Shown: positions 15,548 through 23,494 of the stretch, in pieces
Layout: each line of letters opens with the position of its first letter
How positions within the stretch are numbered: position 1 is the first letter of the stretch
Origin: a virus
Reading direction: 5' to 3' (one strand)
Length of the DNA stretch: 64,000 bases
Virus record (IMG/VR): IMGVR_UViG_3300017917_003053
Location: 1-64,000 of that record
Program-made: the position numbers and the translations under genes
The notes under the pieces: generated by a model
Told to the model about the DNA's origin: nothing
Databases searched by the model: none
Seen by the model: the letters and a program-made list of their open reading frames with translations, nothing else

Positions 15548-16278
15548 CTACTAATTTTATAGTATTCATTTTATGTAAGAATATTTCAGATAGAATTGAA
15601 ACATTTTCTCAAATATTAAGACTCAATCATATAGAATATTCTATTATTTGTGATGATTGTTCTATCAAAGATGATTTAAGTTTGCTAAATCAAGGTTTTT
15701 ATAATTTAACGCGATCTCCATATATTAAAAAGCCCAGTGCTTGGGATAAGTCTTTTTATTCTATAGATAAATATGCTTGGCTAGAAAAATATCAATATTT
15801 CTATTTTATAGAAGAAGATGTTTATAGTAAAGACTATCATACAATAGTCTCTTTTATATTATATGCTCAAAAACTTGTAAACATTGATTTTTTATCCCAA
15901 AAAATTAAACCTAAATCTCATCATCCAACATGGAAACATTGGAAAGAAGATTATATTTCACACCTAAAAAGTCCACATCAATCATTTAATCCATTATGTA
16001 GACTATCCTCTAAACTTATTAAACAGGTCTTAGAATATAAATTAATACATAACCAATTTAATTTTCATGAGATATTATTTCCATCTTTATGTATTGAACA
16101 TAATATGACTCATTTAAATTATATGGAAGATGAAAAATTACAAAAATATGTTGGATACATTAGATATAATCCTATTATTTTAGAAAATGATATTTCAGAT
16201 AATCTTATATATCATCCCGTAAAATATTCCAAATCTGACAGAGAAAAAAGTATAGTTCCGCTTGACGAAAGACGATAG
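15544..16278 (+). CDS. Glycosyltransferase-like protein
   Basis: A 244-residue protein resembling GT-A-type glycosyltransferases: an N-terminal NFIVFILCKN strand, IICDDCS (like the DDGS block) and a FIEEDVY block in the position of the metal-binding D/E motif. It lacks membrane segments. It is ATGA-coupled to the previous gene and ends inside the -10 region of the next promoter. The substrate is unknown. Confidence 0.6.
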   Translation: MTTNFIVFILCKNISDRIETFSQILRLNHIEYSIICDDCSIKDDLSLLNQGFYNLTRSPYIKKPSAWDKSFYSIDKYAWLEKYQYFYFIEEDVYSKDYHTIVSFILYAQKLVNIDFLSQKIKPKSHHPTWKHWKEDYISHLKSPHQSFNPLCRLSSKLIKQVLEYKLIHNQFNFHEILFPSLCIEHNMTHLNYMEDEKLQKYVGYIRYNPIILENDISDNLIYHPVKYSKSDREKSIVPLDERR

Positions 16279-16289
16279 TATGGTATACT
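16262..16289 (+). promoter_or_regulatory. Sigma70-type promoter with CGATA spacer element
   Basis: TTGACG at 16262-16267 and TATACT at 16284-16289 with a 16-base spacer (contains GACGATA). It places the UV-endonuclease start at 16307, after CGGAGG. Confidence 0.75.
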
Positions 16290-16306
16290 CCCATTCGGAG
16301 GCTGAT

Positions 16307-17218
16307 ATGAAATATGGTTTGTGTTGTATTTCGCTTAAACTTAAAGAACAAGGCATTGGTCATCAGACCATGACTTTTAAAAGATTCAATTCTCTTCCAA
16401 GAGAAGAAGCATTACAGATTCTTGGATATAGAATTCTTAACAACTTGAGAACTACCAATGAAACAATCAAATTTTGCGGAAATCATGGGTATGTTTACAG
16501 GGTTAGTAGTGATATTTTTCCTCTTATTACTTATGATGCAGCAAATGTTTCGCTAGACGATCTTCCTAATCATGATGAAATTCAAGACGAGTTTGATAAT
16601 ATTGCACAAACTATTACCAGTAGTAATGTTCGTGTTTCTTGTCATCCTAGTGAATTTAATTCACTCTCCAGCCTCACCGATAAAGTTGTGGAAAAAACAA
16701 TCACAGAACTCAATTTCTACAGCAGTTTCTTCGACAGAATCGGCTTGCCAGCAAATACTCTCAGTCCAATGAATTTGCACGTTCATAATAATAACGGTAC
16801 TAGAGAAGAAATTTCTCGCCGCTTTTATGAAAATTTCAAACGTCTTGATGAGAATTGTCAGGCTAGACTTACTATTGAAAACGACGACAAACTTAATTGT
16901 TGGAGTGTGCGTGAACTGGTAGATATTTTTCATCCTATTACTCGCATCCCCATTTGCTTCGACTATCTGCACCATAAGTGTCATCCTAATAACTTAACAG
17001 AAGTTGAGGCTATTAATATGTGTTATGATACTTGGCAAACTCGTCCTCTTTTTCATTATAGTGAAAGTCGAGAAGGAAATAATCCAAGGGCTCATGCTGA
17101 TTATGCTGAAAATATCTTTGATAATTATGGATTAGAATTTGACGTAGACATGGAATTGAAAGCAAAAGATCATGCAATCGAAAAATATGAACAAATAACT
17201 AAAGGAGTATTAATATGA
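16307..17218 (+). CDS. uvsE: UV-damage endonuclease (UvdE/UvsE family)
   Basis: A 303-residue TIM-barrel endonuclease that nicks DNA 5' of UV photoproducts. Recognisable blocks: N-terminal GLCCISL, then RISSDIFPL-like VSSDIFPLI, SCHPSEF, NLHVHNNNG, IENDDK, ICFDYLHHKCHP and HYSESREG, which give the His/Glu/Asp metal ligands of the family. Length matches UvsE (about 280-320). The start is set by the promoter and CGGAGG; the longer frame from 16262 would begin inside the promoter. Likely role: repair of phage DNA in sunlit environments. Confidence 0.9.
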   Translation: MKYGLCCISLKLKEQGIGHQTMTFKRFNSLPREEALQILGYRILNNLRTTNETIKFCGNHGYVYRVSSDIFPLITYDAANVSLDDLPNHDEIQDEFDNIAQTITSSNVRVSCHPSEFNSLSSLTDKVVEKTITELNFYSSFFDRIGLPANTLSPMNLHVHNNNGTREEISRRFYENFKRLDENCQARLTIENDDKLNCWSVRELVDIFHPITRIPICFDYLHHKCHPNNLTEVEAINMCYDTWQTRPLFHYSESREGNNPRAHADYAENIFDNYGLEFDVDMELKAKDHAIEKYEQITKGVLI

Positions 17219-17364
17219 GTGCTTGGCTAATAGGACTAACAGGTTGTATTTATTTGTATGTGGCATTAGAGCAATATCTTGTTCATCGTAATATTGGTAT
17301 GCTAATTACATACATAGGTTATGCTTTTGCTAATGTTGGTTTGTATATGCTGGCAAGTAAGTAA
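17215..17364 (+). CDS. Small membrane protein
   Basis: A 49-residue protein with two hydrophobic helices (about residues 3-22 and 27-47). It is ATGA-coupled to the UV endonuclease gene and TAATG-coupled to the next. Function unknown. Confidence 0.6.
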   Translation: MSAWLIGLTGCIYLYVALEQYLVHRNIGMLITYIGYAFANVGLYMLASK

Positions 17365-17822
17365 TGAAAATCATTAATAAAACGATTCGTAAATCTTACC
17401 AGAATTGGAGTCCTAATCCTATGATTAGGTGCTACCATTATGCTGCCGCATTTGATGGTAACAAGATGATTTGTTTTAGCAAAAACAACCCGATTAAAAC
17501 CAATGCGAGAGCGTATCGTATTGGAGAACAATTTAATTTGCCTAAGTATAAGGAATTCCCATTTGTTCATGCTGAATCTCATCTTATTTCTAAATTGTTG
17601 GATAAGTATAATACCATTGATTCTAATTGGTCAGTTGTTGTTATGCGAATTAATCGAAAAGGACTAATTTTAGGAAGTAAGCCTTGTGAGAATTGTGGAA
17701 AACTTTTATGTGCAGTTGGTCTGAATACAGTTTATTATAGTAATGATGACGGCACTTTTACTGACGGTGTTGGCAATTTGATTGAAGCAGAGTCCTTGAC
17801 AATGCCGATGCTCATGGTATAA
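17364..17822 (+). CDS. Cytidine deaminase-fold protein
   Basis: A 152-residue protein with the zinc site of the deaminase superfamily: HAE (in FVHAESHLI, near residue 72) and PCENC (near residue 110). Residues 20-35 form a beta strand pair before it. The fold covers deaminases for cytidine, dCMP, guanine, tRNA and others; the substrate is not clear. A clear dCMP deaminase is present separately at 57203, so this one probably has another job, for example an RNA or free-base substrate. Confidence 0.75.
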   Translation: MKIINKTIRKSYQNWSPNPMIRCYHYAAAFDGNKMICFSKNNPIKTNARAYRIGEQFNLPKYKEFPFVHAESHLISKLLDKYNTIDSNWSVVVMRINRKGLILGSKPCENCGKLLCAVGLNTVYYSNDDGTFTDGVGNLIEAESLTMPMLMV

Positions 17823-17823
17823 T
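17796..17823 (+). promoter_or_regulatory. Sigma70-type promoter with CCGAT spacer element
   Basis: TTGACA at 17796-17801 and TATAAT at 17818-17823, 16-base spacer with GCCGATG. It lies in the end of the deaminase-fold gene and serves the gene at 17843 (AAAGGAGG). Confidence 0.8.
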
Positions 17824-17842
17824 CCGTTCAAAGGAGGCTACC

Positions 17843-18061
17843 ATGAACTGTATTTATTGCAATGATATTATTCCAGAAGGTCGAGTTGAATTTTTGGTTG
17901 ATACAGGACGTAAAATGACTTGTAAAGGATGTACTATGGAAAGTCGTGCTGTGGGATTTATGGATTGGGGACATAAAACCGCCCCTTCTCTGGTAATGGT
18001 CCCAGCAAATGCAAAAGAAACTATTCGTATTCTTGATAGAGCCAATAGGAGAGCAAGATGA
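17843..18061 (+). CDS. Zinc-finger protein
   Basis: A 72-residue protein with CIYC at residues 3-6 and CKGC near residue 32, a typical zinc ribbon. It resembles DksA/TraR-type short zinc-finger proteins only loosely (PEGRVEFL fits), and no acidic coiled-coil tip is present. First gene after the promoter, with a perfect ribosome site, so probably well expressed. Confidence 0.65.
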   Translation: MNCIYCNDIIPEGRVEFLVDTGRKMTCKGCTMESRAVGFMDWGHKTAPSLVMVPANAKETIRILDRANRRAR

Positions 18062-18276
18062 AAAATAAAATGACTTGGTTAGATTTATATAATTTTCTTT
18101 ATGAAAAGGCTAATGATATTAATGGTGAAGGAAGTTTTCCTTGGCAAGAATCTGTACAAGTATTTGATTTTGAAACCCTAGAATATTATAATACAGATTT
18201 TATTGAAATGCCAAATAATAAAATTTCTCTATCCATTGATACTGCACAAATTACGGAGCCAACTTATGGATCTTGA
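18058..18276 (+). CDS. Hypothetical protein
   Basis: A 72-residue acidic protein of unknown function. ATGA-coupled to the zinc-finger gene. Confidence 0.6.
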   Translation: MKNKMTWLDLYNFLYEKANDINGEGSFPWQESVQVFDFETLEYYNTDFIEMPNNKISLSIDTAQITEPTYGS

Positions 18277-18502
18277 AATTGAAAGCCTTCTTTTTAAGCA
18301 AGTAGAAAAACCAAAACATCATCTTATGACTAAGATTATTAATGTTTGGGAAAATCGTTACAGAATTAATGTCTATATTGAAATTGAAGAAGATAATCTA
18401 ACTAAGAAGCGTATTCATAGTAGTTATTTTTGTCACTATAATCCTGGCAAACTTCAAATTATGAGTGGCTCTAGCGGAATTTTTCTAAAGACTACCCCTT
18501 GA
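18266..18502 (+). CDS. Hypothetical protein
   Basis: A 78-residue protein with a beta-rich middle (NRYRINVYIEIEEDNLTKKRI). ATG 18266 is preferred over 18203 because the latter lies far inside the previous gene and GGAG precedes 18266. The next promoter starts at its end. Function unknown. Confidence 0.6.
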   Translation: MDLEIESLLFKQVEKPKHHLMTKIINVWENRYRINVYIEIEEDNLTKKRIHSSYFCHYNPGKLQIMSGSSGIFLKTTP

Positions 18503-18526
18503 CAGGACCGATAACTGAGGTATACT
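18499..18526 (+). promoter_or_regulatory. Sigma70-type promoter with CCGATA spacer element
   Basis: TTGACA at 18499-18504 and TATACT at 18521-18526, 16-base spacer with ACCGATA. It serves the gene at 18557 (AGGAG). Confidence 0.8.
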
Positions 18527-18556
18527 TAGAACATAACGCTAACACAGGAGATAACC

Positions 18557-18964
18557 ATGCCAAAGGGTAAAAAGACTTGTCCGAAATGCAATCACGAAAC
18601 TGGACCGCGAGCCTATTGCTGTCCTAAGTGTAATCATGTTTTTGCTTTTAAGCCCAAGAGCAAAGAAGCCAAAAACACTAAGATGATTCAGAATGTTAAT
18701 TGGCGTGAATTGGTTAAGGGTGATCGTATTAAGGTTAATGGAGGCCCGTACTTTGTTAGTAAGGGGGAATTTATCCCTATGGGTTATAGAGGACGATTTG
18801 TGGTTGAGAGTGTTGATAAAAATGGTATTCTTGCTTGGGGTATTGACAAGAGTGCTGGATTCTGCCATATTTATATGGGCGGAGATATTCAGAACAAGGA
18901 AACTGGTGTTTGGAAAACCAAGCACAAGTTGATTAAACTCAAACAGAAAGAGCCTGTGTCGTGA
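18557..18964 (+). CDS. Zinc-ribbon plus beta-barrel-like protein
   Basis: A 135-residue protein. Residues 8-27 are a double CxxC zinc ribbon (CPKC ... CPKC), followed by a Lys-rich linker and a C-terminal beta domain that starts ELVKGDRIKVNGGPYFV. That looks like an SH3/KOW-like barrel with a GDRIKV strand. The arrangement suggests nucleic-acid or ribosome binding, but this is inference. Confidence 0.65.
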   Translation: MPKGKKTCPKCNHETGPRAYCCPKCNHVFAFKPKSKEAKNTKMIQNVNWRELVKGDRIKVNGGPYFVSKGEFIPMGYRGRFVVESVDKNGILAWGIDKSAGFCHIYMGGDIQNKETGVWKTKHKLIKLKQKEPVS

Positions 18965-19233
18965 ACGATAAAAAAGCAGCACTAGAAAAACTACTCTGTA
19001 AAAGAGATCAAATATTTAATGAATTAGCCGAAATTGAGTCTTTACTTCAAGTTTATTTTAGTGATGATTTTTCCGTTGCGTATCAGCATTGGATTCCTCA
19101 GATTAAAACTGCATTGACCGATAATACAGTATGGTTGCCAAGAGGACAGTATAGTATGGATTATACTATTAAGTCTATTTTGGATAGGTTGTCGATTGAC
19201 ACTAATAAAGGTGTATCTAAATTTATCAAATGA
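18961..19233 (+). CDS. Hypothetical protein
   Basis: A 90-residue protein that starts with GTG overlapping the previous stop (GTGA). Residues 3-30 are a coiled coil (KKAALEKLLCKRDQIFNELA). Function unknown. Confidence 0.6.
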   Translation: MNDKKAALEKLLCKRDQIFNELAEIESLLQVYFSDDFSVAYQHWIPQIKTALTDNTVWLPRGQYSMDYTIKSILDRLSIDTNKGVSKFIK

Positions 19234-19245
19234 TTGGAGTATACA

Positions 19246-19662
19246 ATGAATGAAGAAGAAATGTATGCTATTACTAATTTAGAGGGCTATGCTCTTGAAA
19301 TGAGACAGGCTGCTGCTAATAGTTTGTGTGAAAATAATGAAGATAATTTAGATGATTATATTAGTATTTCTCAAATGATTAATCTTGTTAAGGAACATTG
19401 TGTTGGTTTCGATAGCAACAATAGACCTTTATTGAATGAAGATACAAATGAAGAAATTTATGAATCTACAGTAATATGGATACAAAATGTGGGTTTGGCT
19501 AAACTAGCCGCAAAAGATTTGGTTCAGTGTGCTTGGGATACAGATACCAACGAAATGGTATTTTGGGCTAATCCAAAAATAACAGACACAAAAACCAAAA
19601 AGAGAAAAACTCATGGTACAACTAACAAACGAAGAAATAAGAAGAAAGATCAGGGATCTTGA
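19246..19662 (+). CDS. Hypothetical protein
   Basis: A 138-residue protein, acidic at the start and strongly basic at the end (KKRKTHGTTNKRRNKKK). A VQCAWDTDTNEMVFW block near residue 100 resembles VETAYDAEQDDFVFW in the protein at 34040, so the two may share a small C-terminal domain of winged-helix type. ATG 19246 has TTGGAG upstream. Confidence 0.65.
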   Translation: MNEEEMYAITNLEGYALEMRQAAANSLCENNEDNLDDYISISQMINLVKEHCVGFDSNNRPLLNEDTNEEIYESTVIWIQNVGLAKLAAKDLVQCAWDTDTNEMVFWANPKITDTKTKKRKTHGTTNKRRNKKKDQGS

Positions 19663-19792
19663 AGATAAAATACATGATTGTAAATCATATATCTCATCAG
19701 ACTTCTGCGTAAGTTGTAATGAAATGTATAATAACATTCAAAAATATGAAGCAGAAATATCGACACTAAAGCAATTGTATCACAACGATTGA
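19613..19792 (+). CDS. Small coiled-coil protein with CVSC motif
   Basis: A 59-residue ORF with two helical coiled stretches (EEIRRKIRDLEDKIHD, YEAEISTLKQLY) around a CVSC pair. It overlaps the previous gene by 50 bases and ends just before the tRNA promoter. Function unknown. Confidence 0.5.
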   Translation: MVQLTNEEIRRKIRDLEDKIHDCKSYISSDFCVSCNEMYNNIQKYEAEISTLKQLYHND

Positions 19793-19806
19793 TTTTGTTT
19801 CAAGTG

Positions 19807-19834
19807 TTGACAGGCCGATGGACGATGGTATAAT
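19807..19834 (+). promoter_or_regulatory. Sigma70-type promoter for tRNA-Ile, with CCGAT element
   Basis: TTGACA at 19807-19812 and consensus TATAAT at 19829-19834, 16-base spacer holding GGCCGATGGACGATGG (two CGATGG copies). The tRNA begins 10 bases after the -10 box, so transcription starts almost at its 5' end. Confidence 0.8.
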
Positions 19835-19844
19835 ACAAGAACAT

Positions 19845-19918
19845 GGGGCGTTGCCGCCGGTAGTGGCACATACTCTTATAAGGTATTCAAAAGGTAGGTT
19901 CGACTCCTACACGCCCTA
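19845..19918 (+). tRNA. tRNA-Ile(UAU)-like, decoding AUA
   Basis: A 74-base cloverleaf. Acceptor GGGGCGT pairs with ACGCCCT (one G-U), the anticodon stem ATACT/GGTAT encloses loop CTTATAA with anticodon TAT, and the T arm is GTAGG-TTCGACT-CCTAC. The D arm is short (GCC/GGC). AUA is a common codon in this AT-rich genome and rarer in most hosts, so the tRNA likely supports phage translation. A perfect 7-bp hairpin (19923-19943, ATATTAG/CTAATAT) follows and may aid 3' processing. Confidence 0.85.
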
Positions 19919-19982
19919 TTCCATATTAGGTGTATTCTAATATAGCCTTCCAGATATTATCCCACCTAATAGAAAGAAAAAC

Positions 19983-20159
19983 ATGAAATATAGATTATTG
20001 TTTATTTTTTTAGTTGCCATTTTATTTGCTTCATTAACTATGAATGTTATTCATTCAGAATCTTTAGATGCTGCACATAAAACAATCGAAATACATGATA
20101 TGGTTCAAACAAAAGTAATCAATAGTCTGCATGATAGACTTATGCAATTGGAAGATTGA
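19983..20159 (+). CDS. Small secreted or membrane protein
   Basis: A 58-residue protein with an N-terminal hydrophobic segment (residues 5-20) like a signal anchor, then a short helical acidic tail. It ends one base before the tmRNA. Function unknown. Confidence 0.55.
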   Translation: MKYRLLFIFLVAILFASLTMNVIHSESLDAAHKTIEIHDMVQTKVINSLHDRLMQLED

Positions 20160-20514
20160 GGGTGCGTAAAGGTTTCGACTACATATCGGAGATTATATTA
20201 GCAAGTAGTGGTTGATCGACAGGCCACTTTAAAAGTCGATTAAACGCTTTAACTGGCGAAACTCAGTTAGCACTTGCTGCCTGACAAAAAAGGGCAGTAA
20301 CAGACTGCGATACCGAATGAGGGTAGGGATCAAAAGTCTGTCGTTAAATCCCTCTGCACTTACAATATCCAACGGGTTGTAGGTTAAGAGCAGTTGGTAA
20401 GGCTAGAAAAATCTTGTGTGTTCTATATTCTAGTTTAACTCATGAATACAATAAACTTGTAGAAGATGTTTTTGATGCTATGATAGGACGCGGGTTCGAC
20501 TCCCGCCGCATCCA
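20160..20514 (+). ncRNA. ssrA: Transfer-messenger RNA (tmRNA), tag GETQLALAA
   Basis: A 355-base tmRNA. The ends form an alanine tRNA-like domain: 5' GGGTGCG pairs with 3' CGCATCC, including the G3-U70 pair read by alanyl-tRNA synthetase, and the T arm is GCGGG-TTCGACT-CCCGC. GGTTTCGACT near the 5' end is the usual signature. The tag frame starts after TTTAACT at 20255 and reads G-E-T-Q-L-A-L-A-A-stop (20255-20284), a proteolysis tag ending in ALAA. CCA is not encoded. With SmpB it rescues stalled ribosomes and marks the peptide for degradation. Confidence 0.95.
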
Positions 20515-20556
20515 TTAAAAAGTGTATTTATTAGTATTTACTTACTACTAATAAAT

Positions 20557-21156
20557 ATGTTTAAATTAATTACAGCCTATAATAATAGATATGAAACATT
20601 AGCCAAAATTGTTACTCCAATTTTTCGTGACTATTGTACATATCATAAATATCAATATCAGGAATATATTATACCAGATAACTATTCTAGGCCAGCACCG
20701 TGGGCAAAAATAGAATATCTTCTTAAAGAAATAGATCAAAGACCCAATTACTATACTTTATGGATAGATATTGATGCTGTTATAGTCAATAAACAAATTG
20801 ATTTATGGTCATTTATCAAACCTAATAAATTTTTATATCTGTCCAAAGATCACAACAATATCAATAGTGGAGTTGTATTGATAAAAAATCATACAGAAAT
20901 TAAAAAACTTCTTAAAAAAACATGGACATTAACACAATATCTTAATCATGAATGGTGGGAACAGGCGGCTTTAATACATCTTATTGACCAAAACTTTAAT
21001 AATATCAAATATCATATTGAATATATTCCATCCATAAAATTTAATACCATAGATCAAGAACCTAGTCAAAGTTCTTTTATAGCACATTTGGCGGGTCCAT
21101 TTATGGAAAGAAAATTACACTATCTTACAAAATATTCTCAGACGTACTGGACTTGA
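20557..21156 (+). CDS. Glycosyltransferase, GT34-like
   Basis: A 199-residue protein like the galactosyl/xylosyltransferase family GT34 (GMA12/MNN10): N-terminal FKLITAYNNRYE, DYCTYHKYQYQEY, the substrate block PAPWAKIEYLL, the DxD metal motif in LWIDIDAVIVN, and NINSGVVLIKN with HEWWEQAAL later. It lacks the transmembrane anchor of the eukaryotic members and so should be cytosolic. It is one of several glycosyltransferase-like genes in the window. Confidence 0.75.
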   Translation: MFKLITAYNNRYETLAKIVTPIFRDYCTYHKYQYQEYIIPDNYSRPAPWAKIEYLLKEIDQRPNYYTLWIDIDAVIVNKQIDLWSFIKPNKFLYLSKDHNNINSGVVLIKNHTEIKKLLKKTWTLTQYLNHEWWEQAALIHLIDQNFNNIKYHIEYIPSIKFNTIDQEPSQSSFIAHLAGPFMERKLHYLTKYSQTYWT

Positions 21157-21181
21157 CAAGACGCAACCATAGTGGTATATT
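21153..21181 (+). promoter_or_regulatory. Sigma70-type promoter for the DNA ligase gene
   Basis: TTGACA at 21153-21158 and TATATT at 21176-21181, 17-base spacer (AGACGCAACCATAGTGG) without the CCGATA element. AGGAG precedes ATG 21206. Confidence 0.75.
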
Positions 21182-21205
21182 GCATAGACACAGGAGTAAA
21201 ATTAG

Positions 21206-22522
21206 ATGATCCACGATTTTGATTATGTTTGGAATATGGTTCGTGATCTTAGGGCTACTAGTAGCACTATTGATAAGCAAGAAATTATTGAAGATTATTG
21301 CGGTCATAATTCTGCCGCTGCAAATTTTGCTAAGAAAATTCTTCTTTATACCTATCATCCATTGTGGCAGTATAATGTTACTAGCGATAATCTCAAGAAG
21401 AAAAACTCTTTGAGAGGAAAGTCTTATAAGAATTTTTTTGATCTTCTAGACGATCTAAAGAGTCGAAAGATTACTGGTCACGATGCTATCGGGGCAGTCC
21501 ATACTTTTATTGATAGTCAGTCAAATAAAAGCAATATTGAAGAACTGATTTATTGCATCATCGACAAGGATTTGAAAACCCGTGCTGGTGATAAGATTAT
21601 CAACAAGGCTATTCCTGACCATATTCCAGAGTTTAGTGTTGCTCTTGCTGATAAATACGAGCCTAAACTTGTAAGTTGGAAGGATGGTTGGTATGTCTCA
21701 CGAAAAATTGACGGTGCTAGATGCGTTGCTATTGTTGATAGTAATGGTGACGCTACCTTCTATTCCCGCACAGGAAAAGAGTTTGATACTCTTGGCGTTG
21801 TCGCTGGTGGCATTAAGGCTCTTGGCGTTAAGGATGTAGTATTTGATGGTGAACTTTGTCTGGTTGATGACGAAGGTAATGAGGATTTTCAGGGAATTAT
21901 GAAGCAACTGAAAAAGAAGGATCATACTATTCCTAATCCATCATATAAGATTTTTGATATGATCTCTCATGATGAATTTTATAGTAAGAAGGGCGAGAAA
22001 AATAAGCCATATTCTGTTCGTTTATCTAATCTGAATGAAGTTATGAAAAAGAATGAGTGTCCATGTCTTACTGTTCTTTATCAGGAATTGATTGAGGACG
22101 ATGAACATTTTGCAGAGTGGTCTGTGACAGCACAAAATGATGGTTGGGAAGGACTGATGCTTCGTGCTGATGAACCGTATAAAGGCAAGAGGTCTAAAGA
22201 CCTCCTCAAATTTAAAAGTTTCTTTGATGACGAATATGAAGTTGTAGACGTTGAAATGGGGCCATTTCGTTATGTATTGAATGGAAAGGAACATGAGGAA
22301 ACTATGCTTAGTTGTGTGATGATTAAGCATAAAGATCATATTGTTCGTGTTGGTAGTGGTTTCTCTATTGACCAAAGGCAGGAGTTTTATTGCGATCCAT
22401 GTAAAATTCTTGGAAAAATTATTACCGTTCAATATTTTGAAGAAACTAAGAACCAAGATGGTGGGATCAGTTTGCGTTTTCCAACATTTAAAATTCTGCA
22501 TGGAACTACACGATCAATCTAG
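21206..22522 (+). CDS. ATP-dependent DNA ligase
   Basis: A 438-residue ligase. The nucleotidyltransferase motifs are in order: motif I RKIDGAR with the adenylated Lys at residue 167, motif III VVFDGELC, motif IV WEGLMLR and motif V LLKFKSF. An OB-fold tail follows, and a helical DNA-binding domain of about 150 residues lies at the N-terminus. It seals nicks in phage DNA during replication and repair. It begins a unit with its own promoter. Confidence 0.93.
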   Translation: MIHDFDYVWNMVRDLRATSSTIDKQEIIEDYCGHNSAAANFAKKILLYTYHPLWQYNVTSDNLKKKNSLRGKSYKNFFDLLDDLKSRKITGHDAIGAVHTFIDSQSNKSNIEELIYCIIDKDLKTRAGDKIINKAIPDHIPEFSVALADKYEPKLVSWKDGWYVSRKIDGARCVAIVDSNGDATFYSRTGKEFDTLGVVAGGIKALGVKDVVFDGELCLVDDEGNEDFQGIMKQLKKKDHTIPNPSYKIFDMISHDEFYSKKGEKNKPYSVRLSNLNEVMKKNECPCLTVLYQELIEDDEHFAEWSVTAQNDGWEGLMLRADEPYKGKRSKDLLKFKSFFDDEYEVVDVEMGPFRYVLNGKEHEETMLSCVMIKHKDHIVRVGSGFSIDQRQEFYCDPCKILGKIITVQYFEETKNQDGGISLRFPTFKILHGTTRSI

Positions 22523-23494
22523 ATGAAAAATATACTATTAATTAAAAATACAGAATATCATTTTGAAGTACTTTTAGCACTATATCAAACCATTAAAAAT
22601 ATAGGCTATAATCCTATTATTTATGAAGCCGCCCCGGATGTATTCTGTCAACATAAATTTTTACAGACACATAATTTATCTATTAAAACAGATCATGATA
22701 TTTCAGATATCTATTGTGGTATTATAGTCTCTACATATCCGAATCCGACCACCAATAATAGAGATCCTATTCCTTATTTAAATGATCCTATATTTGATAA
22801 ATTGAAACGAATAATTTATCTTACTCATAGGTTTAAATATTCAGAAGATTTTACAGGGTTTATTAATTCTTCAAATACAATATCTTTATCTCCTTTGTCT
22901 AAAAAAGTTAATATAGATCATCTACACTTATTAGATTATCCATTCTCTGGAAAGAATAACTTTGATGAAAAGAGAATAAAACTTACAGTACAATCTCATT
23001 TTCAATACAAAAATCGTAATCCAAAAATTCTACTCAATATAATAGAACAGATACAAAATAAAATACATATTAATATCATCGGAACACATACCGATACAAT
23101 ATATTCTGCTATACCAAAGTCATTAATTCAGTCCAAAGACATTACTTTTTCAATACTTGATTCTGTTACGGAACATAAATTATATGAAATCCTAATAAAT
23201 TATACAGATTTTATTGTGAATTGTTTTGATAGTTCTACAAGATATAGCACTTATTATACAGAAAGATATAGTACGAATTTCTGTCATTCTATGTGCCTCA
23301 ATAAGCCAATCATTTGTCATGAATTTTTTCAAAACATACACCATATACCAGGAATCTATTACTCTAATAAATTACCTCATACATATATATCAAACAAAGA
23401 TTATGACAAATTCATCTATGATTTTAGTTTAATCAAACCTAAATTATATGAAGAAAACATAAATGTCTTTGATCAAAAAATTCAAAAGTTATAA
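22523..23494 (+). CDS. Glycosyltransferase-like protein (GT-B type)
   Basis: A 323-residue protein. The N-terminal half has a Rossmann-like start (NILLIKNTEYHFEVLLALYQTIKNIG), and the C-terminal half has a GT-B-like order (INIIGTH, then DFIVNCFDSS, then MCLNKPIICHEF). The first codon follows the ligase stop directly, so it may be co-translated. Sugar donor and acceptor unknown. Low-complexity AT-rich coding limits certainty. Confidence 0.55.
   Translation: MKNILLIKNTEYHFEVLLALYQTIKNIGYNPIIYEAAPDVFCQHKFLQTHNLSIKTDHDISDIYCGIIVSTYPNPTTNNRDPIPYLNDPIFDKLKRIIYLTHRFKYSEDFTGFINSSNTISLSPLSKKVNIDHLHLLDYPFSGKNNFDEKRIKLTVQSHFQYKNRNPKILLNIIEQIQNKIHINIIGTHTDTIYSAIPKSLIQSKDITFSILDSVTEHKLYEILINYTDFIVNCFDSSTRYSTYYTERYSTNFCHSMCLNKPIICHEFFQNIHHIPGIYYSNKLPHTYISNKDYDKFIYDFSLIKPKLYEENINVFDQKIQKL

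Noticed and set aside
20255-20284. Host assignment to Bacteroidetes from the GET...ALAA tag
   Set aside because: Tags starting GET or GEN and ending ALAA remind me of Bacteroides-type tmRNAs, but that group uses other promoter boxes and weak Shine-Dalgarno sites, unlike this phage.
22022-22501. 159-residue ORF on the minus strand
   Set aside because: It lies wholly inside the DNA ligase gene, whose motifs are intact; antisense shadow.
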